From Trichoplax sp. H2 (Eukaryota; Placozoa; Uniplacotomia; Trichoplacea), in NCBI GenBank assembly GCA_003344405.1, contig NOWV01000071.1, positions 124,001 to 188,000 on the forward strand: DNA of 64,000 nucleotides. The letters run 5' to 3'. A program made the translations under genes and the position numbers. Shown here one piece after another: positions 28,466 to 42,069 of this stretch (positions within the stretch are counted from its first letter, which is position 1; each line of letters opens with the position of its first letter). The notes below the pieces were generated by a model. The model was given only the letters and a program-made list of their open reading frames with translations. It made no database searches and was not told the origin of the DNA.

Positions 28466-30540
28466 GCTAGAAAATCAGCTCTATCAGTAGAAGGTTAATT
28501 CAATGCCAAGATAGGTTTCAACGGGGGCCGTAATACATGAATGTTAAAATTGTAAATGGACTTGGTCTTGCTTGACTTACAGTACTAATACATAATTTGC
28601 ATATATGGTTGTAAGACTTAAAAACTCACGGCTAAAGTAATATTATGTAGTATAGCTTTAATTAATGCATTGCTGTAGTAAGGTCAATTCTTAAGGGTCT
28701 TCAATAAATCAGACTATTTGAATTTAAAACCCGAATTAAGCTTCATTACAATAAAACTAACCGTAACTATTTTCACAGCAAACTATGAATAAGACTTCCA
28801 GATCTACTCGTTGCATACGCTTATAAATCCTAACCTATCACCTATTTAGTAACATTATCACGCTTCTATGCGCTCAGCACGGGCATTGAATTATCATATT
28901 TTGCCGGGTCATGAGCAATTAATCGTATTGAACTACGCAAGTATTATAGCCTGTGGTGAAGCATATAAGTAATTCCATACTTAACTAAGAATTTAATTCA
29001 AGTACTAAACTCAAAGCACTACAGTTACCTATGGCTTACATAGGTGTAAAGAAGCACCTATAATCTAATGAGAAATAATTAAAAAATTCCACATTTACTA
29101 TATCTCAATTTTTTATTCATTAACTGATCAATGCAATATTTCAATAATGACTTCAGAATCATAGTCTTAGTCTCAAGTTATGAGGTACGCGGCTGAAGAC
29201 TAGGCTGTTTTATCGCTGTAAGATCATTGTTCACTCCAAACTGCAGCGAAAGCATATCTGAGAAATAGCTTTGACCAGCACCATACTATTGGTATTTCTT
29301 GTTCGAATACACATATTAAATTAATAGCATTCGATGATGGAGTACATAATTCTTTGAAAAGCCGCTATAATTGTCTTGATCAAATTGAAGTTGCAGTAAC
29401 AACATAATTGTCTTTTGTAGAAATAACTGGTAGAATGAACCTACGGTGCTTGCGACTCAGATCTCATTATTTATGTTGATTGATATTGCCTAGAGAATCA
29501 CGGTACGAGGATAAAATAAATAAATACAAATAGTAAAAGGTAGCTGTGTCCGCTTGTAGTGTATGGGTTGTTAGCCCTAACAAAACTGCTGTAATTAGCT
29601 GAAATCGCTACACTGCTACGGTGAAATTACTTCGTAAACGGTAGTAGAAAAACTGTATGAATGATGTGATAGTACTCCCCTATATATAATTGTGGGTATA
29701 TGTGGTATACACGTATTGTGGAGGGAAATATAAACATAATCAATTTACATAGATTGAATGTTACGCCTTTTTGACGATATTTATTATATTCAGAGGACTA
29801 TATCGAGGTTTCTCATTCCCCATTAACTGAGATTACTGTAATTGTGTTCATTTCCATTATCCATTAGACAAATTTATGAATCAGATATTTAAAGTATCGA
29901 TTTCACAACGTTACACAATGCAGTCTTTGTTATGTTGCTTATTAGATTGCATATTTACAATATTCTTCCATTTATTTATAGTATTAGCAAATGACCAAGT
30001 CTCTGTAGCGCTGCTTCATCAAACCATTCAGTAGAAGTTCGATTACGCGACAGTTAGCCTATGCGAAGAGTATCGTAGCATGAAGTGTTTAAGATTGTTA
30101 TTTCATATATATTGAAGATATAGAATAAGCTTACGAGCACGTTGAGATCGTAGATGTCGCTTGAATAATAGTTGTCACTTTAAATCATTAATGAGAGCAA
30201 AAATTAATGATAAATTGAAGACGGATTTAGATTACTTGTAAATTTTACTGTCTTTCTACTTGCAGAGAGTATTGTAAGCCTTAAAAACGGTAAATAACTG
30301 TAGATAGTTGATACACAAAATCCTAAGAATAAAGACTCTAACTATACTTCTATAGTCGTATACTCGTATGCTAATCCCTTAAATTTTTCGCCCGTGGTAG
30401 AAATATTTTCATCAACATTAATCATAATCAAATACATTAACAATTTGATTATAGATCTTCTGGTAATGTATAACTTAGTGCAACCTACAATATTCAAAAC
30501 GTATCCTGTCGTGTAGTATCCCTATCAAGTTTACGGGAAT
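28466..30540. other. no gene seen
   Basis: AT-rich sequence with the third copy of the 17-bp repeat core. No WD40 exon or other coding signal was found on either strand. Confidence 0.45.
29590..29606 (+). repeat. 17-bp repeat core, copy 3
   Basis: TGTAATTAGCTGAAATC, preceded by GCCCTAACAAAACTGC and followed by GCTACACT, lies outside any recognised gene. Confidence 0.8.
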
Positions 30541-30799
30541 AGTTATTTTTATATACGTATGACTTTATAATTATTTGTATTAATGACCTTATAGAAATAA
30601 ACAGTACACTAGGATAGAATCATCTCATGTGGTAAAGTGACCATACTTTTACTATACCATTGACTAAAAAATAATTCGTAGTATGCGGTATGAGATGAGT
30701 CAAAGTACTCTAAATTTACGGATTGTAGGGTTTGTACCGTAAATACTAAATAATGGGTAACTTGATGATTAATAAGCATGCCAGGCCAAAAGGTTATTG

Positions 30800-31068
30800 C
30801 TGGTAATTTTGAATATAGAAAAATAAAGTTGACTGTGCTGCAGTAATGTAAATTTTACTTTCACCGATTTAGATTTAATTTCAAACTATTACATGATGAA
30901 ATCCATTGGAGACGATGTTTCAGTTCAAGAATGTGGCAGCTATTACAGTTACTAGTATAGTACCTGTACAAATGAACGGGAACGTATACTGCACAACACA
31001 TTACATCGAATAAAATTGACGGCAATATTATTAAACTATATATAAATTCCTTCTTATAGCAGGTATTT
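30800..31068 (+). repeat. segment A, near-identical to 31450-31718
   Basis: The 269 bp from CTGGTAATTTTGAATATAG to TTATAGCAGGTATTT match 31450-31718 at a constant offset of 650 bp, with only a few substitutions and no indel noticed. The match stops sharply after AGGTATTT. A much more diverged relative is found at about 38860-39190. Confidence 0.93.
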
Positions 31069-31429
31069 ATACATTTCAATTATTTGTCATTAAATAGGCA
31101 ATGTAATCCTCTTTAGCACTTTATCATGTACGAATACATGAAACGTAGAGTTAATTGTAGCAAAATTTCTACATTAAAAATTATCTTACTGCTCTAAAGA
31201 CGTAAGCTGCAGTCTTTGCCATAGCAAGCGTCTAAAAATTGCATTTTGAGCTCATGAGCCCAACAATCTTCTATTTTCTTAATGGTAATATTCTAATTTT
31301 CTTTCATTTTAGTAATCTTGCGATTCATTCAACATTTTAATAGTATTGATAAAGCGATTACTTAGCCTAATGTTGCTTAAGACAATTTATTTACTCTTGA
31401 ATATCGGATAATACCTAAGACTTGAACTT
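31069..31429 (+). repeat. segment B, near-identical to 36681-37041
   Basis: From ATACATTTCAATTATTT to the base before the N gap this segment matches 36681-37041 at a constant offset of 5612 bp, with a few substitutions. Segments A and B adjoin here, but at 31450-37041 they are separated by 4962 bp. Confidence 0.93.
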
Positions 31430-31449
31430 NNNNNNNNNNNNNNNNNNNN
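31430..31449. other. assembly gap, 20 N
   Basis: The run is exactly 20 N, a typical fixed-size placeholder. The sequence on both sides belongs to the A/B repeat pair, so the true distance may be zero or negative. Confidence 0.97.
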
Positions 31450-31718
31450 CTGGTAATTTTGAATATAGAAAAATAAAGTTGACAGTGCTGCAGTAATGTA
31501 AATTTTACTTTCACCGATTTAGATTTAATTTCAAACTATTACAAGATGAAATCTATTGGAGACGATGTTTCAGTTCAAGAATGTGGCAGCTATTACAGTT
31601 ACTAGTATAGTGCCTGTACAAATGAACGGGAACGTATACTACACAACACATTACATCTAATAAAATTCACGGCAATATTATTAAACTATATATAAATTCC
31701 TTCTTATAGCAGGTATTT
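31450..31718 (+). repeat. segment A', second copy
   Basis: This matches 30800-31068. It continues into the copy 1 D8C-EGF locus instead of into segment B. Confidence 0.93.
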
Positions 31719-32618
31719 TGTTGAGGGAAATTTAAGTACTTTTATATCGTAAATATAATGTTTTTGCCTTTCTGTTGAAAATCTTTATATCTGAAATAGG
31801 CCAAGCCAAGCCTCCTGCTTTCCCCCATACTATTTAGGTGTTAAATTCCTTCATCTGATAAACAGCCCTATACCTGTAATTCTTATATCAAGCGTATTAA
31901 TTTTCAATAATATATAATGCAGCAATTCTTATATTATTTATTATTATTGTCCATAATAATCTTCCATGCATGAGTGATATAAACAAATGATTCCCTGTTG
32001 CACTCCTTCATGAGCCGTGAGACAAGCGATTATGAAAGGAAGTAGTATACATTTATTAGAATTACATTGAGTGTTTATTGTTGATCATCATTTTACATAA
32101 ATTTAATAATTTGGATACACCATCATACTAACACTTTGTTTTTCAATTTATATTGCACATCATGTTGCCATCGCTATTTGTGGTAAGCTGTATTTCATAA
32201 AAATAAAACAGTCTAACTATTTAACGTCTAATTTAGGAATTTTTGCGGTAAGAATATAACGAATAAGTTATTATACAATGCTGCTCAAAAATGCCTGTCC
32301 CTTGAAAGTTTAGGGAAAAATCAGTCGTTATGTCATATATAAACGATATGGAAATTTTCTTACCATTTTCATATTTATGTTGCAGTAGATTTTAAGTATT
32401 TTCCTTACATCATCGCAAGTAATATGTAACATACGCGCATAATTAACCTTTATTCTCGTATTTATTCTAGCCTTAAGAAATAAAAAGGCTGATAAAATGT
32501 CGCAGCCTATATTGAATATTAGATGCTCATGCTATTGATATTTGAACCGCTCACTGGAATCATGTAAAAGCAAATGATCATTTCATATGCCTTTTATTCA
32601 ACCCTGTTCTACTTTTAG
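31719..32618. other. 5' flank of copy 1, homologous to 39190-40104
   Basis: Homology with the copy 2 flank is visible throughout, for example TTAAATTCCTTCATCT and GCTATTTGTGGTAAGCT against CTACTATTTGTGGTAAGCT. The shared ATG ... CTATTTGTG followed by GTAAGC at about 32160-32185 could be a short first exon. Its phase does not match the D8C exon, so I do not call it. Confidence 0.5.
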
Positions 32619-35600
32619 ACCCTTGCAAGAATCACCGAATAATGACAAGTATGGAAACTATTATTCCATTAACACGGACAATCAGAGGTCAGAATAGGAT
32701 TAGTATCGATTTGTAGTTCGGAATACAAATTACATGATTACAACCCGTGCCCATTTCAGAATAATCTATAGATTTTGTTTCCATTACTTCCCTCTGTGAC
32801 AATTGTGATGAAAGGCCAACATCCAAAAGGTATAAGGTCAGCTCAAGGCTCAGTATACTAGCTTCTTGTTCATGATAACCTATAAGGAAACTATTAATCC
32901 GATGTGTACTGTAGTTTATTAACATTGGAATTGATGTTCTCGCTATTATCGATTTTATTCAATGTAAGTTGCTGGTATTATCTGACACACTTTGATACTA
33001 GCGTAAGAAAGTAAATAATCAGATTTACGACAAGATATTTAAGACAAATTTCTTAGCTATTAGGTCATTTACAAACATTTAAACTTACTTACCACTAGCA
33101 TCAGCATGCTACCAACTCGTTTACTGTAATTCATAACAAGAAGGAATAATCAGGAATACAGCTAGAAATTTTAGTGTTGATAACTCTGCTATTATGTTGT
33201 TTTTTAAGTTCCTTATAGTTATTAAAATTAACGTTCTTCCGAATGTTATAATTAATAAATATGAGTATATTATAACAAAACATTACATTTAGGAATTAGA
33301 ATCGGTTTTAATAATTATCATACTAATAAATCACTATTTCGATGTTTTTAAATAATTACATCATGATTGTTAACTTTTTCTGTTGATAGCATGATATAAT
33401 TCCATTTTAAAACTACTCAATATTTCTAGCATCAAATGGTATCGTTAATAGAACTGCTTGTGCAAGCGGATTTAGCTGTAAAAGCTTTGAGACTACAACT
33501 ATTCAAGTTAAGAGTTGTGCCAATTTCTTTGTTTATCACCTATCTACTTCTGCCTCGAAACCTTGTGGTGACGATAAAGGCACGTTTTTACTGAAACAAG
33601 CAGGTATCGCTATGACTTGTTGGATTGATAACTAGATGCAAGGGCAATAATTTATAAATTTGCGTTATGTTTGATAGGTTATTGCTAGTTCAATGCCTGC
33701 CTGTATGGTTCATGCCTAGAAACTGCTAATGGATTTCGCTGCTATTGCAAAACCGGATGTAAAGGGAGATTATGTAACCAGGGTAAACAGTTTGTACATG
33801 AACTATGATAGTCTATCATTTTTAGTATTTGTTATAGTATAATGTAATGTGTCCTAGTATTTTCGAGATATTGCAGTGGTTAAGAATGTGTTGTAACTAC
33901 TACTAGCGCATGCATCGTAAGTATTTAATGATATAGATGTAATTATATATTTTATGATTGAAAATATACAGTAATCATCGACGTTTGTCAATCAAATCCT
34001 TGCCAATATGATGTATGTAACTCCGTAAATAGCAGTTATCAATGTCTATGCTTTCTTAGCTATTATGGAAAACACTGCGAGCGACTTACGTAGGCTTTCG
34101 ATATTGCGGCAACGTGCTGCTAACAGCTGATGGAAATAAATTACCCTATTTCATGCCTACTACGCTACAGATTAATCTAGTGGTTGTGGCTCAAAAATGA
34201 AATGAAATTGTAACGATTCGCGATGTGATGAAGATTTCTAAAATGAAGTTGTTCCATTTGATATCCAAAATTTTAGATTATTGCCTCCCAACCCATACCA
34301 GATTGGCATATATTCTGTGCATTCAACAGGTCACCAATGTACTTGTAATATTGGCTACTATGGAAAGAAATGTCATTTATGAAAGTGCATCATTGCTGAA
34401 TTTAATATCATCACTAAAATTATAATGCTGATAAATGAGCATTACGTATCTTATTATTTTATGAGCTAGTATGAATATGTTGCGTTATGTTTCTTTCAAT
34501 CTTAGACTATTGTGATCCCAACCCTTGCGTACATGGTTCGTGTGTTGCTAAAAGTGATGGTTATTAGTGTTTCTGCTTACGTGGATATCGCGGAATTAAG
34601 TATGATAATAGAGAGCAAAGTATAGGTTTATTTTACAGATTGATACAATAGAATTAGAGAAATTCATTTGACTCTACAATAATTGAAATAATAATTTTAT
34701 AATTAAATTATTCTTATCATAGCAGATTATAAGTTAATTAAATTCCTAATGAAAATCCCTGCAATACTTGCAACTTGAATATCAGTAAGGCCTACTTTTT
34801 ATAATTAAATATTCGTATAATAACTAATAGACCACTACTCATCCAATCCTTGTCGAAATGGTAAATGTATTTCTGGCCCCACAGGATACAGTTGTCGATG
34901 TAAAATAGGATATTATGGAAGAAACTGTGAATCAAGTAAATAATCCAGTACATTATCACTAATCGATTGATGAATATTTTTTCATTACCATTAATAAGAA
35001 TCGCTATAATAGTCACATTTTCGCGATATTGGTTATGCCTGTACTTTAGTTAAATATATAACTGCACTGCCTATTCCGTAGTATTGGGCTTAAACTTAAT
35101 CCATTGCGTCCTATCAACGCAATGGACTATTGTAACTTATAAATGTTGACAAAAATTTCTACTAAATTAGTTTTATTACCCATAGATTAAATTTCAATAG
35201 CTACTAAACTTTTGTAGTAAAGATTGATACATTGTATTGTTTGCACGTATATGTTATATATAATAAGAATGTTTTCTAAAAGAATTTACATTTAATTAAT
35301 GTTATATGTAGCAGCTCTAAATCGGTAACTGCTGCAACTTGGTTATAAAAATTCGATGCACATATTATGCTATAAACTAGAACATTTTTATTTACGATAC
35401 CATTTATATTATTTATTTGAAGCAATTTAAAACATATACTGCAATATCTACTAGGCTCCTATAATAGCTCCCTTTGCAAAAATAGGCCATGTAGACCTGT
35501 AGCAAATGAATTACAATGCGAATGTAAAGAAAGATTTGGGGGAAACCTGTGTCAATTCAGTTAGTATGAATTCAGATTTTCGATTTTAATATGGTATATT

Positions 35601-35825
35601 AAAGCCTCATCTATTTTATTGATGTAAAGAGAACAATACTTTATAAATTTTACGATCACTGAAGCCATTTATTATATTTCAGCTAAATCTTCGCCTAATT
35701 CTTGTTTAAATGGTGGCACATGTGTAAATTCTAGATTTGGCTATCGCTGTCGATGTCCTCAAGGATATGTTGGGGGAAAATGCGAAATCGAGCAATACAG
35801 TACTAAAATAACGTTAAAGATTTGA
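32619..35825 (+). pseudogene. D8C-EGF protein gene, copy 1, multiply disrupted
   Basis: It once encoded a D8C domain followed by EGF repeats, probably secreted. Exons: D8C first half 32619-32829, D8C second half 33430-33603, EGFs at 33678-33782, 33972-34089, 34277-34384, 34506-34610, 34831-34935, 35455-35559 and 35683-35825 (TGA). Lesions are many. In the first exon a 1-bp loss puts it out of frame, and both the Lys and Trp codons before YRF read TAG. In the first EGF TAG follows the first Cys. In the third EGF a 1-bp loss precedes PNPYQ. In the fourth EGF the codon before CFC is TAG (34565-34567). In the fifth EGF the first Cys reads Tyr (HYSSNPC). The last two EGFs are open. It keeps four EGFs between D8C and SSNPC that copy 2 lacks. 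The whole gene lies inside the 4.96 kb absent from the left contig end. Confidence 0.85.
35100..35126. repeat. perfect 10-bp hairpin
   Basis: TCCATTGCGT and ACGCAATGGA pair perfectly around a 7-base loop (CCTATCA). It lies in an intron of copy 1. No T-tract follows, and no function is evident. Confidence 0.7.
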
Positions 35826-36680
35826 CTTCTATTACCTCCACTTCTAAGTTTATATCATCTTATATCCCTAGTCTTATACTGTACAGTATATTTATTTATG
35901 CGATCGTGCTAATTGCAGGCTTTGCATTCTAGAAGGTATAAATGCCATCAACTTTCACTTCGTATTTCAGTTGTTGATCTAAAATAAATAGCTCAGCCTT
36001 ACACGATTACTTAACACAATAAAGTTCAGTAGTTATTCTGTTACTAAAATATGTATTTTTAATCTCTTATATGCATTGAATCTACCTTTATCAATTTACC
36101 TGACTCTCTGGCGATCAAGCTTGATTGTATGAAGCTTTCGTTAGAGTAAATTATTGCAAATAACTGAAATCAGGTAATTATGAAACTAGAATAGGATTGG
36201 ACTAATTATATAAATAAGCGATTTATTTCTTATTTATACCGTTTACTATTATAATAACATTATTTGAATGTAGTTAAAGTAATATGTCAACGAACACTTG
36301 CTAAATACAAAATTTTATGTTTTACTTAACTACCAGACCTGTTCGTAGAATGCCCTTAAATAGTAAATAGTTCAAGGTGTTGTAGGTTATTATAGTTATG
36401 AGTTAAAAAGGCATTATGCCGATAGGACAATAAGGATAGTCTCTTATTGATATCAATCACTTTTAACACACCAAAGAAACCTTTGTTACTGTCATGTAAT
36501 TAATTGAGCTAAGCATAGTAGACAAAAAAAAAATTACAATTATAAATTGACATACCATCAGTCTCTTCCTTTCTCATGATTTTAATTATAGTGCCTGCAA
36601 TAGGAAATTACGTCTACTGAAGAAGCCTAGATATAAAAGCAAAATCAGTAAATATGCTTGTTTATCTGCTTATAATATAT

Positions 36681-37041
36681 ATACATTTTAATTATTTTTC
36701 ATTGAATAGGCAATGTAATCCTCTTTAGCACTTTATCATGTACGAATACATGAAACGTATAGTTAATTGTAGCAAAATTTCTACATTAAAAATTATCTTA
36801 CTGCTCTAAAGATGTAAGCTGCAGTCTTTGCCTTAGTAAGCGTCTAAAAATTGCATATTGAGCTCATGAGCCCAACAATCTTCTATTTTCTTAATGGTAA
36901 CATTCTAATTTTCTTTCATTTTAGTAATCTTGCGATTCATTCAACATTTTAATAGTATTGATAAAGCGATTATTGAGCCTAATGTTGCTTAAGACAATTT
37001 ATTTACACTTGAATATCGGATAATACCTAAGACTTGAACTT
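36681..37041 (+). repeat. segment B', second copy
   Basis: This matches 31069-31429. Downstream it continues into unique sequence that is itself homologous to the copy 2 flank at about 43700-44060. A diverged relative of B lies at 43211-43530. Confidence 0.92.
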
Positions 37042-38640
37042 ACAGATAGCTCTTTTGATATTGAAAGTATTATTTGCAGAATAATTTATTCAATAGTGCT
37101 AGAGAAAATAGAATTAATAATTAATTTTATTACAATTACAGTAATAAGATAGAATGAAATTGGCAGCCGAGAATAGTCAATACTCAAATGACATTACGCA
37201 CACAATGAATAAAGATCAGTCGACATAGCAATTAATAGCATTCATCTGCCTATTTTTATTAGATAGTTGATCAAATAATTAGGAGAATAATATCATTAGA
37301 ATTGACAATTTTGTCTTCAACACTAGCTCTAGGGCTTATAAAGGAAAAATTGAGTTGCAGTTTCTCTCTACAGATATCAAAAACACATAAAAGAGATTTA
37401 TTCTTATCTGGTATTACTAGTGTAGTCTTTGACAATATTATAGTCGTCTTTGAGTCAAATTCAAAGTTAAAACCGATATCTTTATTATGTCATAGGCTAT
37501 ATTGATTACGTTACTCACCGATATTTAATAGTTTATACGCTGAGCCGTTAAAGTAAAGTTTAAAATAGAAGATTTATTTTCCATTTATATTGGCAGCTGT
37601 AATTTTGAAATGAGATCACTTCTTCATAAGCAAAGGTCATAATACGCGTATCGATACATTTATTCTTACTTATCATGGTTGATATCGAATCTTGATTCCT
37701 AATCTTTGGAATAACTCTTCTATTCGAATTGGTTTTATTTTTGAAAGATTGGACACAGGTAAAGCGTAGTATAATATATATCTAATAAGAGGCAAAGAAG
37801 CAAGTCGATGTATTTTACTACGGTAATTTGAGTAATCTAAAATATGGTCGCCAGCTGCATACTAGGAGTTGATCGAGAATTATTTTTGAAATCATATTTC
37901 TCATCTTATGTAATAGTACTAACAGCAGCCTAGAATCAGATTTACATCACTTTTACATCGCTATGTACTGAGTTAAAGAGATGGCCTTTATATTTGCCAC
38001 ATTGGAGAGCGATATTCAGTCGCGTTTTCCTCATAGAAGTCCCTGACTGTATGTACTTGTACGCTTTACTTTACATTATCACTGTCACTTCGCTCTGAGT
38101 TTACAATATGATATGCACATGAATTAATCCTATTATTGGCAATTTGTAGAATGCACTCCTGTTTCTGTACTTAAAGTATTCTGATTAGTAGAACATATAG
38201 GTAAATTTAATCTTTGATTTTGCATACGTGTAATCTTAACAAATACAATAAATTCTCATTATTGCGGTTAATTATGCTATTTCCGTTTGTATATGTGATT
38301 ATATTGCAACACTGAAATGTGTATATTAGTATAAACGGGCAGTATATACTGTTCTCTCTCTTTTATTACTCACGTAGTCAAAGAAGTACGTGAAATTTTG
38401 CACTTGTAAATCATGTCATACTGTATTACTAAACTATATCTTAGATACTCCGAGACTCACATATAAATCGGTACTATATGCATTTTTGTGTTGCAGCTGT
38501 GCTTTAAATGCTCTAAAATTGTTCAGAACGGTAGACAGTTCTAGAACTATAGTTTACAATATACTGAATTTCACGCTGCTAATACTCTATACGTGTAAGG
38601 GGATAACTTATTTTTATATCTACGTGTCTATGAATTTATA
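37042..38640. other. spacer between duplicated loci
   Basis: The first part (37042-37400) is homologous to 43690-44060 and belongs to the duplicated unit. The rest holds no gene I can support. The frame at 38390-38641 (Cys-rich by chance) has no EGF or D8C spacing. Confidence 0.5.
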
Positions 38641-40104
38641 GTCATTTGCATTATGACCTCATGAAAATAAACAGTATTTTATAATAAATCGCTCCATGTG
38701 GTGAAATGACCATGTATTTATTATACGGATAACTAAAATTAATCGCAGTATGAGGTTCGATATGAGTCAAATTACTCTAGATTTATGGATTATGGAGTTC
38801 GTATAGTGAAGGCTATATAATTTGGTAAATTGATGATTTATAAACAGGTCAGACCACAAGATTGTTGTTGCTTGTAATTATAATTATAGAACAAGAAGTC
38901 AAAAAGATTGAAACAACATAAATTTTACTGTAACAAATCAGATTTAATTTCAAATTAACCTATGCTGAAATCTATTCAAGTTAATGTTTCACTTGTAGAA
39001 ATACGATAATTAATTATAGTAACACTTTAATAAAAAATTACATCCTACCGTATATTAGGCCTTCATCGTTAATTAAACTCTGGCATAACAAGATAAATAT
39101 ACGAGCGTAGGAAACTTCATTACGTCAGTATAGAACATTATTTTGCCGAGAACATCATAATATTCGTCAATATGTGATGGCAGGTATTTTTTGGAGGGAA
39201 ATTCAAATAAATTCACACTAAAATTACAGTAGCCATGCCGCTCTATCAAAATTTTTACATCAACAAGAAGATCATCACGACTCCCTATTGAGCCAGCTAG
39301 GATCTTTACTTCCCCTTCACTGTATGGGTATTAAATTCCTTCATCTTCTAGACAGCCCTATACTCGTAACTCTTATATCTAGCGTATTAATTTCGTAAAG
39401 TTACACAATGAGCAATTCTTATTGATAGTTTACAATACTCTGTCATTCGTGAGTAACACAAATAAACAATTGCCCATTGCACTGTTTCATGAGCTGTAAG
39501 GCATGAGATTATAAAAGGATGAAGTGTTCTACAGTTACCAACAGATTTACATTAAGAGCTCATCCTTGATCGTCATTTTATATAAATTCAATATAGGTAT
39601 AGCTTATTCTATTATACCAACACTGTGCCTTTGGATTTATGCCGCAGATCATGTCAATGCTACTATTTGTGGTAAGCTATAATTTTGTAACAATAAATTA
39701 GTCAACTATATAACATTCTTCAAGCACTATTACAGTAAGAATGAAATAAATAAGTTATCATAGAAATGCTGCAATAGTATGTCTATCTCTTGAAAATATG
39801 GGATAAAACTAGCGTAGTCGTTACCTAATCTATAAGTATTTTAAAACTTCCTTATCATTTTTCAATTGCCTCTGTAGATTTTAAGTATTCTTTTTACATC
39901 ATCGCAAGCAATAGGTAAGTTATAATTAAGTAATATTCTTGTATTTATTCTAAACTTAAGTAATAAAAGGCTAAGATACTATCGCAGCCTGCACTAATTA
40001 ATTATTAAAAGCTTATTTTATCTATATTGTAACCTCTCACAAGAATCATGCAAAAGATACTAATCATTTTATACACCTTTTGTTCATTTCTTGTCTACTG
40101 CTAG

Positions 40105-42069
40105 ACCCTTGCAAGAATCATCGAGTTGTGAGCAGTATGGAATCTTATATTCCTTCACCGCGATGCAATAGGGGGTCAGAAAAGGATTGGTACCGGTTTG
40201 TAGTTCAGAATACAAGCTCCATGATTGCAACATGTTCTGATTTCAGAAGAAGGTATAAACGTTTCTTATTAGCTCCAACAATTGCGATGAAAGGCCACCT
40301 TCCAAAGGGTATGATATCAGCTCAAATGCCAGTATACAACCTTTCTGCACAATGCGACCTATAAGAAAACTAGTAATCCAATGTGTACTGTAGTTCATTA
40401 AATTTATCATTGATTATTTCGCCTATTAGATCGTTTATGGAGTACTGTATATTAAACTTATCAATTTGATCCAATGTACGCTACTGGTATCATCTGGCGG
40501 ACTTTGCTGATAGAGTAGGAAAAAAATTGATTAGATGTACAATAAATTATTTTAAGAAGGATTTTTTAGCCATTGGATCATTTCTAGAATATTTAAAATT
40601 ACTAACTACTAGCATTGGCATGTTACCACCAGTACTTCACAACACAAAAGATTAATCAAAATTGTAGCTAGAATTTTTAGGATTGATTGCTTTCCCTTTA
40701 GATTGTTTATAGAGTTCTTTAAAGTTATTCAAAATTAGCCACCTAGTATACGCTGATTTATATGTTATTATTACTAATGAAAGTAAAAATCAGATTTAAA
40801 AACTAGAAATTAGTATCATTACAGATGGTCATACTATCAGATCTTTACTTCAATGTTTTTGAATGATTGCCTATGCTTCATAATAGTTAACTTTTTCCCT
40901 CTTCTATTGCACGACGTAATTCCACCCTAAAAATTCTCGATATTACTAGCATCGGACGGTGTTGTCAACAGAACCACTTGTTCAGGCCAATTTGACTGTC
41001 TATGCTATGAGACTACAAATATTCAAGTTAAGCGTTGTAACAACTTCTTTGTTTATCGTCTACCTACTTCTTCTTCTAAACCTTGTGGTATCGGGGCCTA
41101 TTTACTGAAGCAAGCAGGTATCGCTATGACTTGTATATAGATTGATAAACCAAATTTAAGAACGACGATTAATACATTTGTATTAGGATCTAATTATTAA
41201 ATTATTTTAATCATGCTAAACCATTAGTTAATTAAATTTTTCCAATTTAAAATCGTACAATACTTAAAATTTGAACGTCAAATGATGTGTTTTCTTTAAT
41301 AAAATGCTAACAATCAATCGATAGACAAATGTTCATCCAATCCTTGCCGAAATGGCAAATGTATTTCTGGTCCCACTGGATACGCCTGTCAATGTAAAGC
41401 AGGATACTATGGAAGAAATTGTGAATCAAGTAAATAATCTAGCATCTTATCGCTAATCGATTCATAAGCATCTCTCCTTCACTGTTAACAAGGATCGCTA
41501 TAAGAATCAGTACTTGTGATACTCATGGTTCTTAAACTTTAGTTCAATATACAACTGCACTACCTATTCTGCAGTATTACGCTTAAACTTAAGTGATTGC
41601 ATTGATAGAATACAGTTGGCAAGGAATAAGAAAATTTCAATTTAAATAGTACTATTACCTGCCGCTTAAATTTCAATAAGATACAACTCTCGTATCATAA
41701 TGCGCGCACATTGTATGTACGCGTAAAATAAGAATATTTCTACATAGAATTTTTAATTAAAGTAAGTTCTGAACATTACTTCTAAATCGGTAACTGATAC
41801 AATTTACAATTTTGTAATCAAAGTTCGATGTACCGATTTCGCTATAAATTAGAACATTTTCTACTTTAAGATCACGACAGCGTGAATGTAGCATAAACAA
41901 TATTTTACGTCTTATGATTACTGAATTCATTTCTCTTTTTCCAGCTAAATGTCCTCGTAACTTTTGTTTCAATGGTGGCAAGTGTGTAACTTCAAGATCT
42001 GGCTACCACTGTCGGTGTTCTACAGGATATATAGGAAAAAACTGTGAAATCGAGTTAGTACTTACATGA
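40105..42069 (+). CDS. D8C-EGF protein gene, copy 2
   Basis: It is likely a secreted or surface protein with one D8C domain (eight-Cys domain of uromodulin and GP2) and two EGF domains. Exons: 40105-40308 and 40950-41117 (two halves of D8C), 41325-41429 (EGF, KCSSNPCRNGKC) and 41945-42069 (EGF, CFNGGKC ... GYIGKNCEIE, ending TGA). All are open with 1-1 phase. The D8C signature DWYRF is present, and the second half has VVNRTTC ... IQVKRCNNFFVYRLP. Some of the eight Cys are replaced: the family's CGTISPGW is here LAPTIAMK, which may point to relaxed constraint. The first exon with start codon and signal peptide was not identified. Compared with copy 1 it lacks four EGF exons between 41117 and 41325 and one more before the last exon. 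Confidence 0.75.

Noticed and set aside
32160-32190. Short ATG exon ending CTATTTGTG before GTAAGC in copy 1, also at about 39640-39675 in copy 2
   Set aside because: It ends in phase 0 while the next D8C exon needs phase 1. Its conservation is no better than that of the surrounding duplicated flank.
38390-38641. Cys-rich 83-codon frame between the duplicated loci
   Set aside because: The Cys spacing fits neither EGF nor D8C, and no splice sites join it to either gene.
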